Of a stretch of DNA of 64,000 nt, positions 35,511 through 47,007 are shown piece by piece. Source of the stretch: Formicarius rufipectus (Eukaryota > Chordata > Aves > Passeriformes > Formicariidae); contig VXAU01002492.1 of the NCBI GenBank assembly GCA_013399695.1, positions 35,991 to 99,990 on the forward strand, written 5' to 3'. Under the pieces are notes generated by a model. The model was not told the DNA's origin. It made no database searches and saw nothing but the letters and a program-made list of their open reading frames with translations. Numbering within the stretch: the stretch's first letter is position 1; each line of letters opens with the position of its first letter. The position numbers and the translations under genes are program-made.

Positions 35511-37159
35511 TTTTTTTAAATTATTCTAAATCTGGATAGACATTTCTTTTTCCCAATCCTGCTTCTCCTTTATAATCAACAGGCTTTTTATCTTTGCCTT
35601 TCTGGTATCAATCCTTGAAATGTTTCTGCATGTTTAATTTTATGCACTGACAGCGCGCCGGGGGCAGAGAAGTGCACACAACAAATATTCAAGTGGGGAA
35701 AAAGAATCAAGTTGTTAGTGAAGCAAGGGAATTTTATCTGGGCTAATAAAATGGGACAGACACATAAAAATGTCTGGAGTTCTCTATTTATCAGCACTTT
35801 TCAAAGCACTGGAGCGTTGCAGTGGGAGACAGTCCAGCCACTGCTGCTGGGGCTGCCCAGGTATCACATTTGTAACCATTAGTATGCAGACAGGGGATGA
35901 TTAAATGCACCCGGGATAAAATGTGACACCCTATTATAAATGAGAATGGAAAATGAATTTATAACCATAAATCATGGATTAAAATGTATGTGACAAGCTC
36001 AGACTGATGAAGACAATGCAGAAATAACAAATACTGTATATGTCAGTTTTATCATAAAAGAGAGATGTTTTCTTCTTGTAACGTTCCATTTTATGTCTTT
36101 TTTGTTGTCGTTGAAGTTCTCGTGTCTCAGGGAAAAACAGCAGCAGAGGGGTGGCTGAGGCACATCTGTTCATTCTTGGTGGATATCTGTCAACATTCCT
36201 TTCCAATATTAAACAGGACCATAAAACACAGAAAATTCTTGTCCAGAAAACTCAATATAAATTGAACTGACATTATCTCTTTCACCATAATAAGCACTTT
36301 TTCCAAAGTTGTGCTATAGAAATGTGACAATTCCATGCAATTAATATAAAAACATTTCCCTGCCAAGCCCTAAGAGACTTCTTTGTCCATGTAGCTCTTT
36401 TGGAGACTCACAGAGTCCCTGGCAGGGACCCTGAAGGTGACTTTTGTGGTCATGTAGGTGCATGGACCATCTTCTCAGTCTTGGATGTAAGATAGGACTT
36501 CTATGCCCAAGACCTGCAGATTCTCCTACTAATATGTATTTATTAGGAAATATTTTTAAATTAAAATTATTAACAATTAACAATTATTAACAATTCTCCC
36601 TGAATTCAGGTGCCTGTTTTGAAGACACAGACTGGGCAGACCCACATCAACCTGAGCGTATGAATTGTTTGCTGGGTAAACTCAGGGAATTCTGGTTTTC
36701 CTGGCTCAGAGATTTTACTTTTATCATTCCAAGCTTTAAATCCTGAAGTCTTTTTCCCATTTCTTGCCTTCAACACTCTGATTATTAACACTGCACAGGC
36801 ACAGTTAGTCCAGTGTCAGATTTATCACACGTATAGAAATCTTTGAGATGGAGATTCTTGCCTGATGTTCCACACACTGGAGGCTCCCAAAGTCTGTATA
36901 AACTTGTTAAAATCTCAGGCAAATGTGTGGTGTCCTCAAGTCTCGTGTAGAAAGGGAAAGGACTTAAAAAAAAAATAAATCTTAATGTGAATTTAATCCT
37001 GAAATAATTGTCCTTAGAGAAAGTCTTGGTCCTTGATTATATCTAAATCCACAGCATGGAAGCTTTCATTAGCTAATGATATCTGCTGTATTCCTGCAAT
37101 ACAGTGCACTACTGTAAAGAATAATTCACTACACAAGGTTAAAGGGATTTTTGCTCATA
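35511..37159. other. Unrecognised non-coding stretch
   Basis: No TE or gene. At 35640-36000 the sequence is complex, non-repetitive and includes homeodomain-like TAAT/ATTA and ATAAA motifs, a composition often seen in conserved non-coding elements. Conservation cannot be judged here. Confidence 0.4.
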
Positions 37160-37410
37160 TGTTTAATCTTCTGTTAAATAAGATTAATAATAAATAATAA
37201 TCATTATTATTATAAAGGCATTATATTAAGATAATAATAAATATATCATTATTCTAATAATATTAATATAATAATATCTGATTTTATTAACATCATAGTA
37301 TTGGATTGTTATAGTATATTATTAATCTTAATAATCTTATAGAAGATTACTGCTTGCCATATAAGATTATAGAACATGATTACTAAATAAGATTTTCTTA
37401 TGTTAAATAA
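37160..37410. repeat. AT-rich low-complexity tract (AATAAT/TTATTA)
   Basis: Mostly A and T, with dispersed AATAAT, TTATTA and ATAAGATTA motifs in both orientations. Confidence 0.8.
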
Positions 37411-37859
37411 GATATTTTTTTCCTATTTCTCTGCATTTCTTTAATGGGTTCTTCAAACCCAGTCGGGGTTGGGCAGGTGTGTGACAGATATTTCTATGAA
37501 CAAGGAGATGAAAACAATATTTTGGCTGAACTCCTTTAAGGGAGACACCGATGAGGTCACGGGGCAGGTCGGTGGTGGAGCCTGGAGTAGAACTCAGAAT
37601 ACCTGACTGCCACTAGTAGAGTCCTGACAAATGATACATTTACTTTCTCTGCTTTTCTGTGCTTGTAAAATTGTCCTGAGTGTGCTCTGCTGGTTTCTGA
37701 CTCAGTCTGTGTTTGTTCAGGAGTGGTTTTGGGAAGAAGCTCGGGGAGTGTTTGGTCGTGGCTGTCTGATGGTCCAGATCCCAATTCCTGGTTTTGGGTC
37801 ACTAATGTGGCAATGTCAGACCTTTTCCCCTCAACATGCACAGTTTCTGAGCATGTCTA
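37411..37859. other. Unrecognised non-coding stretch
   Basis: The frames at 37557-37841 (minus) and 37631-37885 (plus) overlap antisense, with no domain recognised. Confidence 0.45.
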
Positions 37860-37995
37860 CTGGAAATATAGATGTAAGGATATAAATATATATGTATACA
37901 TGCATTTATATAATCTGTACATAATAATAATATATATATTGTGTACATATATTGTGTATGTATACAGTAATACATGTTATTATAATACATTTATA
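37860..37995. repeat. TA/TATG-rich low-complexity tract
   Basis: ATAAATATATATGTATACATG, ATAATAATAATATATATATTG and GTGTACATATATTGTGTATG are degenerate dinucleotide-type repeats. Confidence 0.8.
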
Positions 37996-38869
37996 TTCTA
38001 ATATCCATTTACATTAGGCATCCCCCAATTCAGTGGGGCAGGGATGGCGTTGTGCAGAGGAGGAAGGGATTGAGCTACTCACAAAAAAGAATAATGTATG
38101 GTTATGGTTCAATGAAAGAAATCTTATTGTTTCTTTCTTCTGGATAGTCAAGATAGCACTGGTTTTAAATTAATTTATCAAAATATCGAGAATAATATTT
38201 CTGAATTCCCAAAGATATAAAATTTAGTTGAAGAGCAAGTTTACAGTCTCACTTTTTGAAACTACTTTTTCCTAGACACGTTCTATCACTCAGTAATGAA
38301 AAAAAATTGTGATTGAAATAAAATTTCTATTAAAATTCAAATGACTATTCATGGAAAATACTTTATTCATTCTACTCTGATATTTATGTATTCAACAGAA
38401 ATATCTATGTGCCCAGACAGTCTGAACTAAATTTCCTAAGTGCATGGCTGTAAATCTGGGGGAAAAAATGTGGTAAAATTTGGAAATTACTTTCTCGATC
38501 TGTAGCTTTGATCTTGTTTGCATTATATGTCCTCCACTAGTCTTATTCTTTTATTTTAGAAGAGAAAATATTCTGATGATTGCAACAATTAAACTTAGGG
38601 AAAGACTCCTGTTTATTTTAGAAAACATACAAAACGCCCAATTACCTGGACAATGTTAAACCTGCTGTAATTCCTGCCATAAGGCAGAAAAGCAGGTGAG
38701 CAGCTCTGGAGAGTTTCTCTTCTGACCTGAGTGAAGATTGGAGGAACAACATGAGGGTCCAGTCTTTGAAGCACCTTCTTGGCCAAGGGGAAGCCACGAG
38801 TTCTGCACATGGTGGCATCTTCCCCTCTGTCTGGAGAAGTGTTTGACTCCAGGGAAAGGAAACCCCAAC
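37996..38869. other. Unrecognised non-coding stretch
   Basis: No recognised feature. The last ~200 bp are GC-richer and adjoin a CR1. Confidence 0.45.
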
Positions 38870-39166
38870 TCCTACCAGGAGGGAGGACCCGGAGGGGTCA
38901 GGCTCTGCTCCAGGGACAGGGACGCGAGGAGAGGGAACGACCAGGAGATGTTCAGGTGGGACATCAGGAGGAATTCCCCCATGGAAAGGGTGGTCAGGCC
39001 TTGGAAGGGGCTGCCCAGGGAGGTTTGGAGTATCCAGCCCTGGAGGTGCCCGAGGCAGGAGTGGCCGTGGCACTCAGAGCTCTGGGCTGGGGGACAAGGT
39101 GGGCATCGGGCATGGGGTGGGCTCCATCAGCTTTGGAAGACTTTTCCTAAATGGTTCTGTGATTGG
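38870..39166 (+). mobile_element. CR1 LINE, 3' ~0.3 kb
   Basis: Landmarks are CCAGGAGGGAGG, GTCAGGCTCTGCTCCAGGG, CCAGGAGATGTTCAGGTGGG, GGAATTCCCCCATGGAAAGG, GGGGCTGCCCAGGGAGG and a decayed end around AAATGGTTCTGTGATTGG. It is the same subtype as 3022-3446 and lies tail-to-tail with the next copy. Confidence 0.88.
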
Positions 39167-39210
39167 AATAATTCATTCCAAAATTTAACAACCTTTAGTA
39201 ATGACCCATC

Positions 39211-39560
39211 ACACCCTTTCCATGGGGAAATTCCTCCTGCTGTGCCACCTGAACATCTCCTGGTCGTTCCTTCTGCTCCTGTCCCTGTTCCTCGAGCAGA
39301 GCCCAACCCACCCTACCAACTCCCCCCATCCTGGCAGGGACTTGCAGAGCCAGAAGGTCCCCCCTGAGCCTCCTTTTCTCCAGGCTGAGCCCCCCCAGCT
39401 CCCTCAGCTGCTTCTGCTGCCCCAGCCCCTTCCCAGCTCCGTTCCCTTCCCTGGACAGCTCCAGCCCCAAATGTCATTCCTGAACTGAGGGAGCCAGAAC
39501 TGGACACAGCACTCGAGGTGTGGCCTCAGCAGAGCAAACCCACTCTGCTCTTCCCTGCAG
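39211..39560 (-). mobile_element. CR1 LINE fragment lacking its 3' end
   Basis: It begins abruptly at CACCCTTTCCATGGGG, which lies inside the 3'UTR/ORF2 end, and runs through GAACATCTCCTGGTCGTTCC, GAGCCTCCTTTTCTCCAGGC, CTTCCCTGGACAGCTCC and ACTCGAGGTGTGGCCTCAGC. The terminal ~170 bp that every target-primed CR1 insertion should have are missing, so this copy was broken after insertion or is a rearranged segment. It overlaps in element coordinates with 38881-38993. Confidence 0.88.
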
Positions 39561-40355
39561 GTTGTTTGTCCATCACTGAAATGCAGCAACAGTTTCTGTT
39601 GATGTTGGGATTTCAGAGCTGATGAACTCATTTGATATTACAGGGAAGTCTTTCTTTTGAAGGTAGTCTTGGTAACCACAGCAAAAGTATCATGCCAGAT
39701 AAGTGTCATCCTTAATTGGTCCAATTATACCACAACTGCTACTTACCAAAAATAAAATTACACACTTTATGTATAATTGTTAAAGAAATTGAAACAGAAA
39801 TGGCATACAATTAGAGAGCAGGTACTGTATTAAGTGAATTGTGTGCAGTCATGATCTACAATATCATTATTTTGTGGTCAGAAATGTACATTAGCTCTGA
39901 GGACAGTGTGATGTTTTCAGGCAAATATTATGGTGCTGTTAATAAGAGAAATTGTTTCAGATTAGCCTCAAGACACCTTGGTGCTGTGTATCACATTTCA
40001 GAATATGTATAGCTTATTTTCCACAGTAAATGAACTAGCTGTCACTTTTTTGACATCTGTATATTTTATCACCTCTTCCCCTGTTGTGATCAGCAGCAAT
40101 TCAAACATAGAACTTAAATATATACATGAGGTATAACCGTCTGAATGTCTTCACACAGATAGAAAGGGGTTGTCCCCATCAGCAGTGGCTCAGATTGCTA
40201 ATTTTGAGAACAGAACCTTGGCTACCATGCTGATGGTTGTTGTCTCCTTCAGCCTTCCTTCTGTGGAGTATTTTGTAGGTCTGTGCACAGACCCTGCACA
40301 AGGATGACTTGTAAATTTGTGAGGAGTTCCACGTTTTTGTGGGTGTTTTTCTCTT
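39561..40355. other. Unrecognised non-coding stretch
   Basis: Nothing recognised. The 133-residue minus-strand frame at 40179-40580 partly overlaps a CR1 antisense and has no domain. Confidence 0.45.
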
Positions 40356-40632
40356 CTCCCAAGTAACAAGAGACAGGGTGAGAGGAAATGGCCTCAAGTT
40401 GCAGCAGGAATTGTTTAGGGTATCAGAAGAAATGTCTTCAAAGAAAGGGCTGTCAAACATTGGAAGAGCCTGCCCAGGGCAGGTGGATCCCCCATTCCTG
40501 GAGGGATTTAAAGACATGGAGATATTGACTTGGGGGCATGGGTTAGTGGTGGCCTTGGCAGTGCTGGGGTTTGGCCTCAATAATCTAAAAGGTCTTTTTT
40601 GACCTAAGCAATTTTATGGTTCTATGATTCTA
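40356..40632 (+). mobile_element. CR1 LINE, 3' ~0.28 kb, older subtype
   Basis: CTCCCAAGTAACAAGAGACAGG, GAGGAAATGGCCTCAAGTTG, AAGAAATGTCTTCAAAGAAAGG, CATTGGAAGAGCCTGCCCAGG and TGGAGGGATTTAAAGACATGG, ending TTTTATGGTTCTATGATTCTA. This is the CR1 subtype whose 3'UTR reads 'lagged' relative to the common one; its terminal octamer repeats are preserved. Confidence 0.9.
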
Positions 40633-40699
40633 ATACACCCAGTGTGTTTGGGCCCATTAAACACAGAATAAATACAGTGATAAAGGATCCCAAAGATGC

Positions 40700-41097
40700 T
40701 TAGAGGGCTGGAGCACCTCTCCTGTGAGGATAGGCTGAGAGAGTTGGGTTGTTCAGCCTTGAGAAGGCTCCAAGGAGTCCTTACAGCTCCTTCCAGTACC
40801 TAAAAGAGGCTTCTGAAAACTCCAGAGCAGGACTTTCTCCCGGGGCATGCAGGGACAGGACAAGGGGAATGGGGTTAAACTGACGGGATGTTGGGAAGGA
40901 ATTGTTCCCTGGGAGGGTGGGCAGCCCTGGCACAGGTTGGGCAGAGAAGCTGTGGCTGCCCCATCCCTGGAAGTGTCCAAGGTCAGGTTGGACGGGGCTT
41001 GGAGCACCCTGGGCTGCTGGAAGGTGTCCCTGCCCGTAGCAGGGAGTGAGATGAGATGATCTTTAAGGTCCCTTCCAGCCCAAACCACTCTATGACA
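40700..41097 (+). mobile_element. CR1 LINE, 3' ~0.4 kb
   Basis: GGGCTGGAGCACCTCTCC, GAGGATAGGCTGAGAGAG, GACAGGACAAGGGGAATGGG, GGCACAGGTTGGGCAGAGAAG, GGAGCACCCTGGGCTGCTGG and the end GTCCCTTCCAGCCCAAACCACTC. It lies 67 bp after another plus-strand CR1 of a different subtype. Confidence 0.92.
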
Positions 41098-42128
41098 TGA
41101 TTATTTTGACCATTATTTCCCCTAACACTTTCCTACACTGTGATAGAGTCCTCCTTGCAGGCTGCTCATTCTGGTTCCATTTTTTTCAGGAGCAGAGAGG
41201 ATTTACTTTTCTTGCAAACTATTTTTTCCAGTGTAGTTACAGGCAGGAAACATTCCTCCCTTCCCAGGTGTATTTAATCTTTTATCAAGTTTAATCCAGC
41301 TTCTTGCAAGCATTTGAATAGATGCGACTTTCCCAGCACAAATATGTAATTTGGATGCCAGTGTGGTGTTAAAGAAATGAATATAATACTAAGATAATGA
41401 ATAATAATGGATAAAATAGGAGTTGAAATACTACCAGGATAGACTCTCCAAATTCAACACAGATTGAGATACACAGTTTGATTTTAACTTTGTTTCTTTT
41501 TCAACTAAATAAATTTAATTTTGGGCTACATCAATATAGCTAAGGATAATTTAATGAAAAGACACAAATTGTATTTTCTTTTTTCTTCAAAACAAATTAA
41601 TTCACAGGGTGCTTTGTCTTGTTTAAAACTCAGCCCAAGAGATAGCAAATAAGATTTCTGTAATGCGAAAAAATAAACTCAGTGTAGGGGAGAGGAGTTG
41701 AACAACACTGATAAATAAAATCTAAACATCAATACTTGTTAGCATTCCTTTAACTGCACTTTTCTCCAATTTAATGAAAATCTTATACTATTTCTTAACA
41801 CCAGAGCACTATTGATTATAAAACATTATTACTTGCAGTGTGGAAGCCCACTTTATACAAACATGTAAACACACAATCTATGAAAAAGCTCTGGAAAAAA
41901 AATAAAAATAAACCAACTAAGTAAATTCCAGCCCAGATAGTAATTTCACAGGACTTAATCAAAAGCAATAACCTGGACTGAAGCTGGGGCATGTCTTGAA
42001 AATCCTGACTAACAACTGTGTTTGTACCACTACAGTGACCTGATCTGGAGGGTGGACTTCAATGAGTTTAGTTGTTGATCTGTGTTCCTCCAAACACTTA
42101 TCTTTAAGAAAGTTATGAGAAGGTTAAT
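41098..42128. other. Unrecognised spacer between inverted CR1 copies
   Basis: AT-rich, with A-runs near 41895-41905 and no gene or TE recognised. Confidence 0.5.
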
Positions 42129-42690
42129 TCATGGAATCACAGAATGGCCTGGATGGGAAGGGACATTAAAGCCCATCCCATTCCACCCCCTGTCATGGGC
42201 AGGGACACCTCCCACCAGCCCAGGTTGCTTCAAGTCCCGTCCAACCTTGCCTTGGACACTCCCAGGGATGGAGCAGCCACAGCTCCTCTGCCCTACCTGT
42301 GCCAGGGCCTGCCCACCCTCCCAGGGGACAGTTTCTTCCTTATATCTAACTTAAATTTCTCTCAGTTTGACCCCATTCCCCTTGTCCTGTCCCTCCAAAC
42401 CCTTGTCCATAGTCCCTCTCCACCTTCTTTGCAGCCCCTTCATACACTGGAAGGTGCTCTGAGGTCTCCACAAAACCTTCTCTTCTCCAGGTCAAACAAC
42501 CCCAACTCTCCCATCCTGTCTCCACAGGGGAGGTGCTCCAGTGCCCTCAGCAACTTGGTGGCCTCCTGTGGACTTTATCAAACAGTTCCATGTCTTATGT
42601 TGGGAGCACCAGAACTGTGCACAGTGACCCTGGTGGGGTCTGGCCAGAGCCAAAAAGCAAGGCTGAATCCCCTCCCTTTTTGATGCAGCC
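42129..42690 (-). mobile_element. CR1 LINE, 3' ~0.56 kb
   Basis: GGAATCACAGAATGGCCTGG, CCTGTCATGGGCAGGGACACC, CCCAGGTTGCTTCAAGTCC, CCATTCCCCTTGTCCTGTCC, CTTCTCTTCTCCAGG and TGGTGGGGTCTGGCCAGAGC. It is the reverse complement of a CR1 3' region and faces the copy at 40700-41097 tail-to-tail across 1.0 kb. Confidence 0.93.
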
Positions 42691-42974
42691 CACTTCATAA
42701 TTCCTTATAACTCTGCTGACTTCTGAAGGAATTCATAACCTTACAAAAGCCTCAGAAAAGGAAAGAAAAAAAAAATAAAAAAAGGCTGAGAGAAATCTAG
42801 AAATCTATTTACTCTTGTCTACATCACAACTCCAACAGCAGCACGTTTCAGCTAATGCATGCGTGAGGTGTAGAAAGGAAGCAAAAGCAAGGCCTGAAAG
42901 AGTTAACTGAGTTTGTGAAGGTCCCTTGCTCTGTTAGAAAATTACCAGATGCTTCTTCTGCCTGATGAACAACT

Positions 42975-43489
42975 TGTCCTGTTCTATCTACTGAGCCAAA
43001 ACCTTAGAAGGCTGCTGGGAGTGCTATAGGATAAACCCAGTGGTCATAAATCAGGGGAACATGGACACTTGAATAAGGCAGGGAGGCCTTGAGCCAAGAA
43101 GTTTTGCAAGCTTGACCAGCCAGGACACCTCACAAAGAAAGGTGGAGAGGTCATGGTGAGAAAGAGGAGAAAATGACCCCTGAAGATGCTGAAGGGCGGA
43201 CAGAGCACCCAAAACTGTGCCAGGAGAAGATCCTGGAAGGCTCCTCCCCGAGCCCCACCCAAACTCCACCTCTATGAATATGATAATGAGATATTACAAA
43301 CTCATGAATATGCATGTTAAGATGTTGTAATCTTAAATGTCAGCTGGATAAATCACCTGGTTTCTCCTGACACTTTGGAGCAGTTTGTGCCCTGGAACTG
43401 CCTCGCTGCCCAACGTTGGCAGCAAACACCTTTGCTGCTCAAAGCCCAAATTGTCTCAGGGCAGTTCATGTGTTTCCTGCCTTGTGGCA
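42975..43489 (+). mobile_element. Candidate ERVK-like solo LTR
   Basis: It has a TG start (TGTCCTGTTCTATC), then CAGGAGAAGATCCTGGAAGG, CTCCTCCCCGAGCCCCACCC, CTCTATGAATATGATAATGAG, GTCAGCTGGATAAATCACC and GGAACTGCCTCGCTGCCCAACG, ending near CCTTGTGGCA. This order matches what I recall of avian betaretrovirus-like LTRs. The position where I would expect AATAAA reads GCAAAC, so the polyadenylation signal looks mutated. I could not identify a target-site duplication, and no internal ERV sequence adjoins it. The exact edges are uncertain. Confidence 0.45.
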
Positions 43490-45665
43490 TTAGGAAAAGT
43501 GATAGGAAACCTCATGTGAGAACTCCTTGGGCTTCTACAATAAGGTGCACAGACTTCTGCTCACCTGAAAGATGGAGAAGTGTCAGATCTAAGTGCCAAA
43601 ATCTGTGAGGTAAAGAATATTTCACAAGCACCACCATCACTTGTGCTCCTCTGGAATGGACCCTGTGAGGCCACAGGTCATTTATCAATACACATTTTTC
43701 ATTGAGGCAAGTGGTGGCTGGTGTGCCCCAAAGGAGAGGTTTATTTCAAGTATTAAATTTTCCTAACTGCTCAGATCCTGGGTGTGATCATGTCCTGCTT
43801 GATGCAAGATATTAATAATTTCTTTTTGTTGTTGTTGATGGATGGGGTTTGTCATAATTTTAAGGGAAATCAGTCTTGAAAACATTATTCAAGAATTTAG
43901 AACTTTGCAGATAAGGTGAAGGCTGAAGGGATTATGACCCACTTATGCAGAAAGATTAGCCAAAAGGGTTTCTGGCTGTCTGATTTTCATATGACCTCCT
44001 GAGGATACTCTGAGCCTGTTGAACTCCAGCTGTATCCAAGCAAACCTGCCCTCAGCAGAAGCTGAAGGAAAGCCTGAAGATGTCATGGCACAAAAGGCAA
44101 ACATCTTTAATATTGCTGTGCAGAAATAAAGTGACAAACTATGGCAAAAATTCAGACTAGGAAAAAATGTCACACTTTTATTGGTCTAGGGAAAAACAAA
44201 CAAAGAAACAAAAAGAATATGGGAATAAACTATATTTGGGGAAGAACTAGGTTGGAGGAGAAGGGATTTGACTAAGAAGGTCACTGGAGGAAGATGCTGA
44301 GCTCCTGGTGGCTCTCTCAGAGCTTCTCTCCATGGTTGTCTGTCACAAAAAATCTGTAGAAAAAGTGAAAGTGAAAGCAATGAAGTATCAGAGCATTGCC
44401 TGGACAGTCGAGGGTAGTTTCTTTCTTAGTGAAAGAAGCTTGAAGAAGTCAGCCTCGTAATCAATTTGCCACCTCTTTCTCCTGATTCTCTTAATTCTGT
44501 TTCAAAATATTCTGGAATACCTCAGATTTTAGGATAAAATTCAAATGTGTCTTTTTATTGTTATCACACTGCATGAATCAGAGAAGTTTATTCCAGGCTT
44601 TGGACTGCTTGGGAGCAGCTTCTGTAAGAAGGGAGAGGCAGCTTTGGCAAAAGCAGTGCTTTCATTTGCCTGTCTAATGTTACACTTTGAGAATTCCCCT
44701 GAGTCGTGTGGATCTACCCAAACTTTCCAAGTCCCTTCTGTGCAGGTGGTTTTTCATGCCTTATGTCATCAGGAACTGTGGAAATGCTGGTCGGATCCTG
44801 TGTTCCTGCTGAGGGTTGGAATAGAGAAACATGATGAAATGGATGAAATACTGACTTAATTCCCAGCAAATTTGTCCTTTCCATCATTTCTACAGGTTTT
44901 AGATAAGGAATAACAGTGCTGGAATAGAGCATTTGCATTTTGTGCCAGGCTGGCTTTATATCACTTTGGGAAATATCACAATGTGCAAACATTATTAGAA
45001 AACAATGCTTTATTAAGACTCTGTGCTCTGTTTGGTGAACAGCTTCTATATCTCCTGGCAGCAGGTATCAACATCATTTTTTGTGTGTTTTACTTTGCAT
45101 TTTTGACATTGCAAAAGTATCTTGGCGAATTAAGCCATTATTTTAAAATTTGCATGGAAATGTCTGTTTTCTGGTGACTTTCATGAAAGTTTAATGAAAC
45201 TGGATCTATTAGGCTCAGGTTTTCCCTTCTGGAAAGCACCCTGGCTTTTGGAACACACAGTATGTTTACATTCTTAGTTGCCCCAGCATATCAATTAGTT
45301 AACATGCTTATGAGATTGTCCATTTAAAACAACATTTTTACACTCCATCCAGCCCTGTAAATCACGGGATGCTGACAGCATGAAATGCCAGCTGTGAAAT
45401 GGGAAACTGATGAAAACGCAGTAATTTTGAATTTTAATATAATATAAATCATGTCAGCAATATTTGTGAATAGCAGCTGTCAAGATTTCACTCGAACTGC
45501 ATGTATTATGGTATTTTTATATTCTGTTCTTTTCTGATAATTTAGGCCTCCCTCTGCCCCCTCCCAACCTTTCTGTGTGATAACCTTTGCCAGAATGGAA
45601 ATTCCTATAGAAATCTTGAGTGAAAGGCATGAAATGGATTGTCACAACATTAAAACAGAAAGAAT
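43490..45665. other. Unrecognised non-coding stretch (~2.2 kb)
   Basis: No gene or TE recognised. The 104-residue frame at 44545-44859 has no domain or homology that I recognise. At 45290-45500 the sequence is complex and AT-rich, with ATTA/TAAT motifs. Confidence 0.4.
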
Positions 45666-45914
45666 AATGGCTTCCCACTGACAGAGAGGAGGGTTCCATG
45701 GGATATTGGGAAGGAATTCCTGGCTGGGAGGGTGGGCAGGCCCTGGCACAGGTTGGGTAGAGAAGCTGTGGCTGCCCCATCCCTGGAAGTGTCCAAGGTC
45801 AGGTCAGATGGGGCTTGGAGCAACCTGGGCTGGTGGTAGGCGTCCCTGCCCATGGCAGAGGGTGGAATGAGATGAGCTTTAATGTCCCTTCCCACCCAGA
45901 CCACTCTGTGGTTA
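45666..45914 (+). mobile_element. CR1 LINE, terminal ~0.25 kb
   Basis: AATGGCTTCCCACTGACAGAG, GATATTGGGAAGGAATTCC, GCTGTGGCTGCCCCATCC, GGAGCAACCTGGGCTGGTGG and the end GTCCCTTCCCACCCAGACC. Confidence 0.92.
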
Positions 45915-46937
45915 AAACTGTGTTCAAAAATACCACACACAATACTGGTGTTATTTATTTTAAACACTCAGCACAGCATTAAGCTTTTGAAAAGCATGTT
46001 TTATTTTCAGATGTGATGGGAACACCAGCAGTGATGGAGAATTGTACCCAGCAGATTGTGATCTTCACAGTCTTATCATGCAAAGAAATCCAATGGAGTT
46101 GAAGGCTCTTTGCTGGGGTGGTTTAGATGTGGAAGTAGTTGCAGAATCAGATCCCCAGTGTGTGCAATGCTGTATCTGTGCACTGCCCTGCAGTGCTGTT
46201 TGCTTACTAAGCAGATGAAAAGCAGGCTGGAATGCCTAAAAGGAATAAGTTTTTTCTGAGGTTTTTTATTGCTGTGTACTCATCTAAAGCAAAGGAATTT
46301 GTCCCTGACTGCAAAAACCTCACTTTTCTTGTCTGTTCTCTGCATTCTGGGATTTTGTTCCCATCATCTCCTAAGGTGTCAAGAAAAATCAGGAGGTGCT
46401 GCTGCATCTGAATGTGCTCTGAAACGCTGGTGTTCAGTGAGCAAGGAAATCACAGCTAAATGAGTTGCCTCTGGGATAAAGAATTCAGATGTCTGTCAGT
46501 GGAAGTGACCCGATTTGTATTGAGCTCTAGGAAGAGAGAATTGAATTGCTGGCATAATCTAATATGATTTGCTTCAGAAATCAATGTCTTAAATCATTTA
46601 ACCCTGTTCTTTGAACAGCAGTAAACAAACAGTATTAAACAGTTGTCCCACGAAGGTGTGATGTGCAAGTTTGCCCAGTGTTCTCTCCCCAGAAGTGGCA
46701 AATGCAGTCGTGAGGAAGGTGTGTGCCTTCAGAGAAGGGGGAGGCAACATTTCAGCTCTTGTTTTGACTTCCCAATCAGTGTCACTCGGCCTTTCCAGAG
46801 TTTTGGATAATTAAATTGCACCGGAGGCTCGATTTGTTGTAACCTTTGTGTGGGCACAGGAGCTGCTCGGTGGCTCGGGGGTCTCACCTGCCAGTCAGGG
46901 GGGCTCAGGGACTGGTATTCTGCTCGTCATCTTCTGT
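45915..46937. other. Unrecognised non-coding stretch
   Basis: No gene or TE recognised. The last 90 bp (about 46845-46935) are locally GC- and CpG-richer. Confidence 0.45.
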
Positions 46938-47007
46938 TGAAAGAAGGAAAGAAAGAAGGAAAGGAAGGAAGGAAAGGAAGGAAGGGAAGGAAGGGAAGGA
47001 AGGAAAG
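46938..47007 (+). repeat. GAAA/GGAA microsatellite, left side of gap
   Basis: Units AAGG, GAAA and AAGGAAGG repeat without interruption up to the N run; pure purine on this strand. Confidence 0.95.

Noticed and set aside
38870..39560. Twin-primed (5'-inverted) single CR1 insertion
   Set aside because: In twin priming the inverted segment precedes the sense 3' segment. Here the intact 3' end comes first and the inverted piece follows, with overlapping element coordinates.
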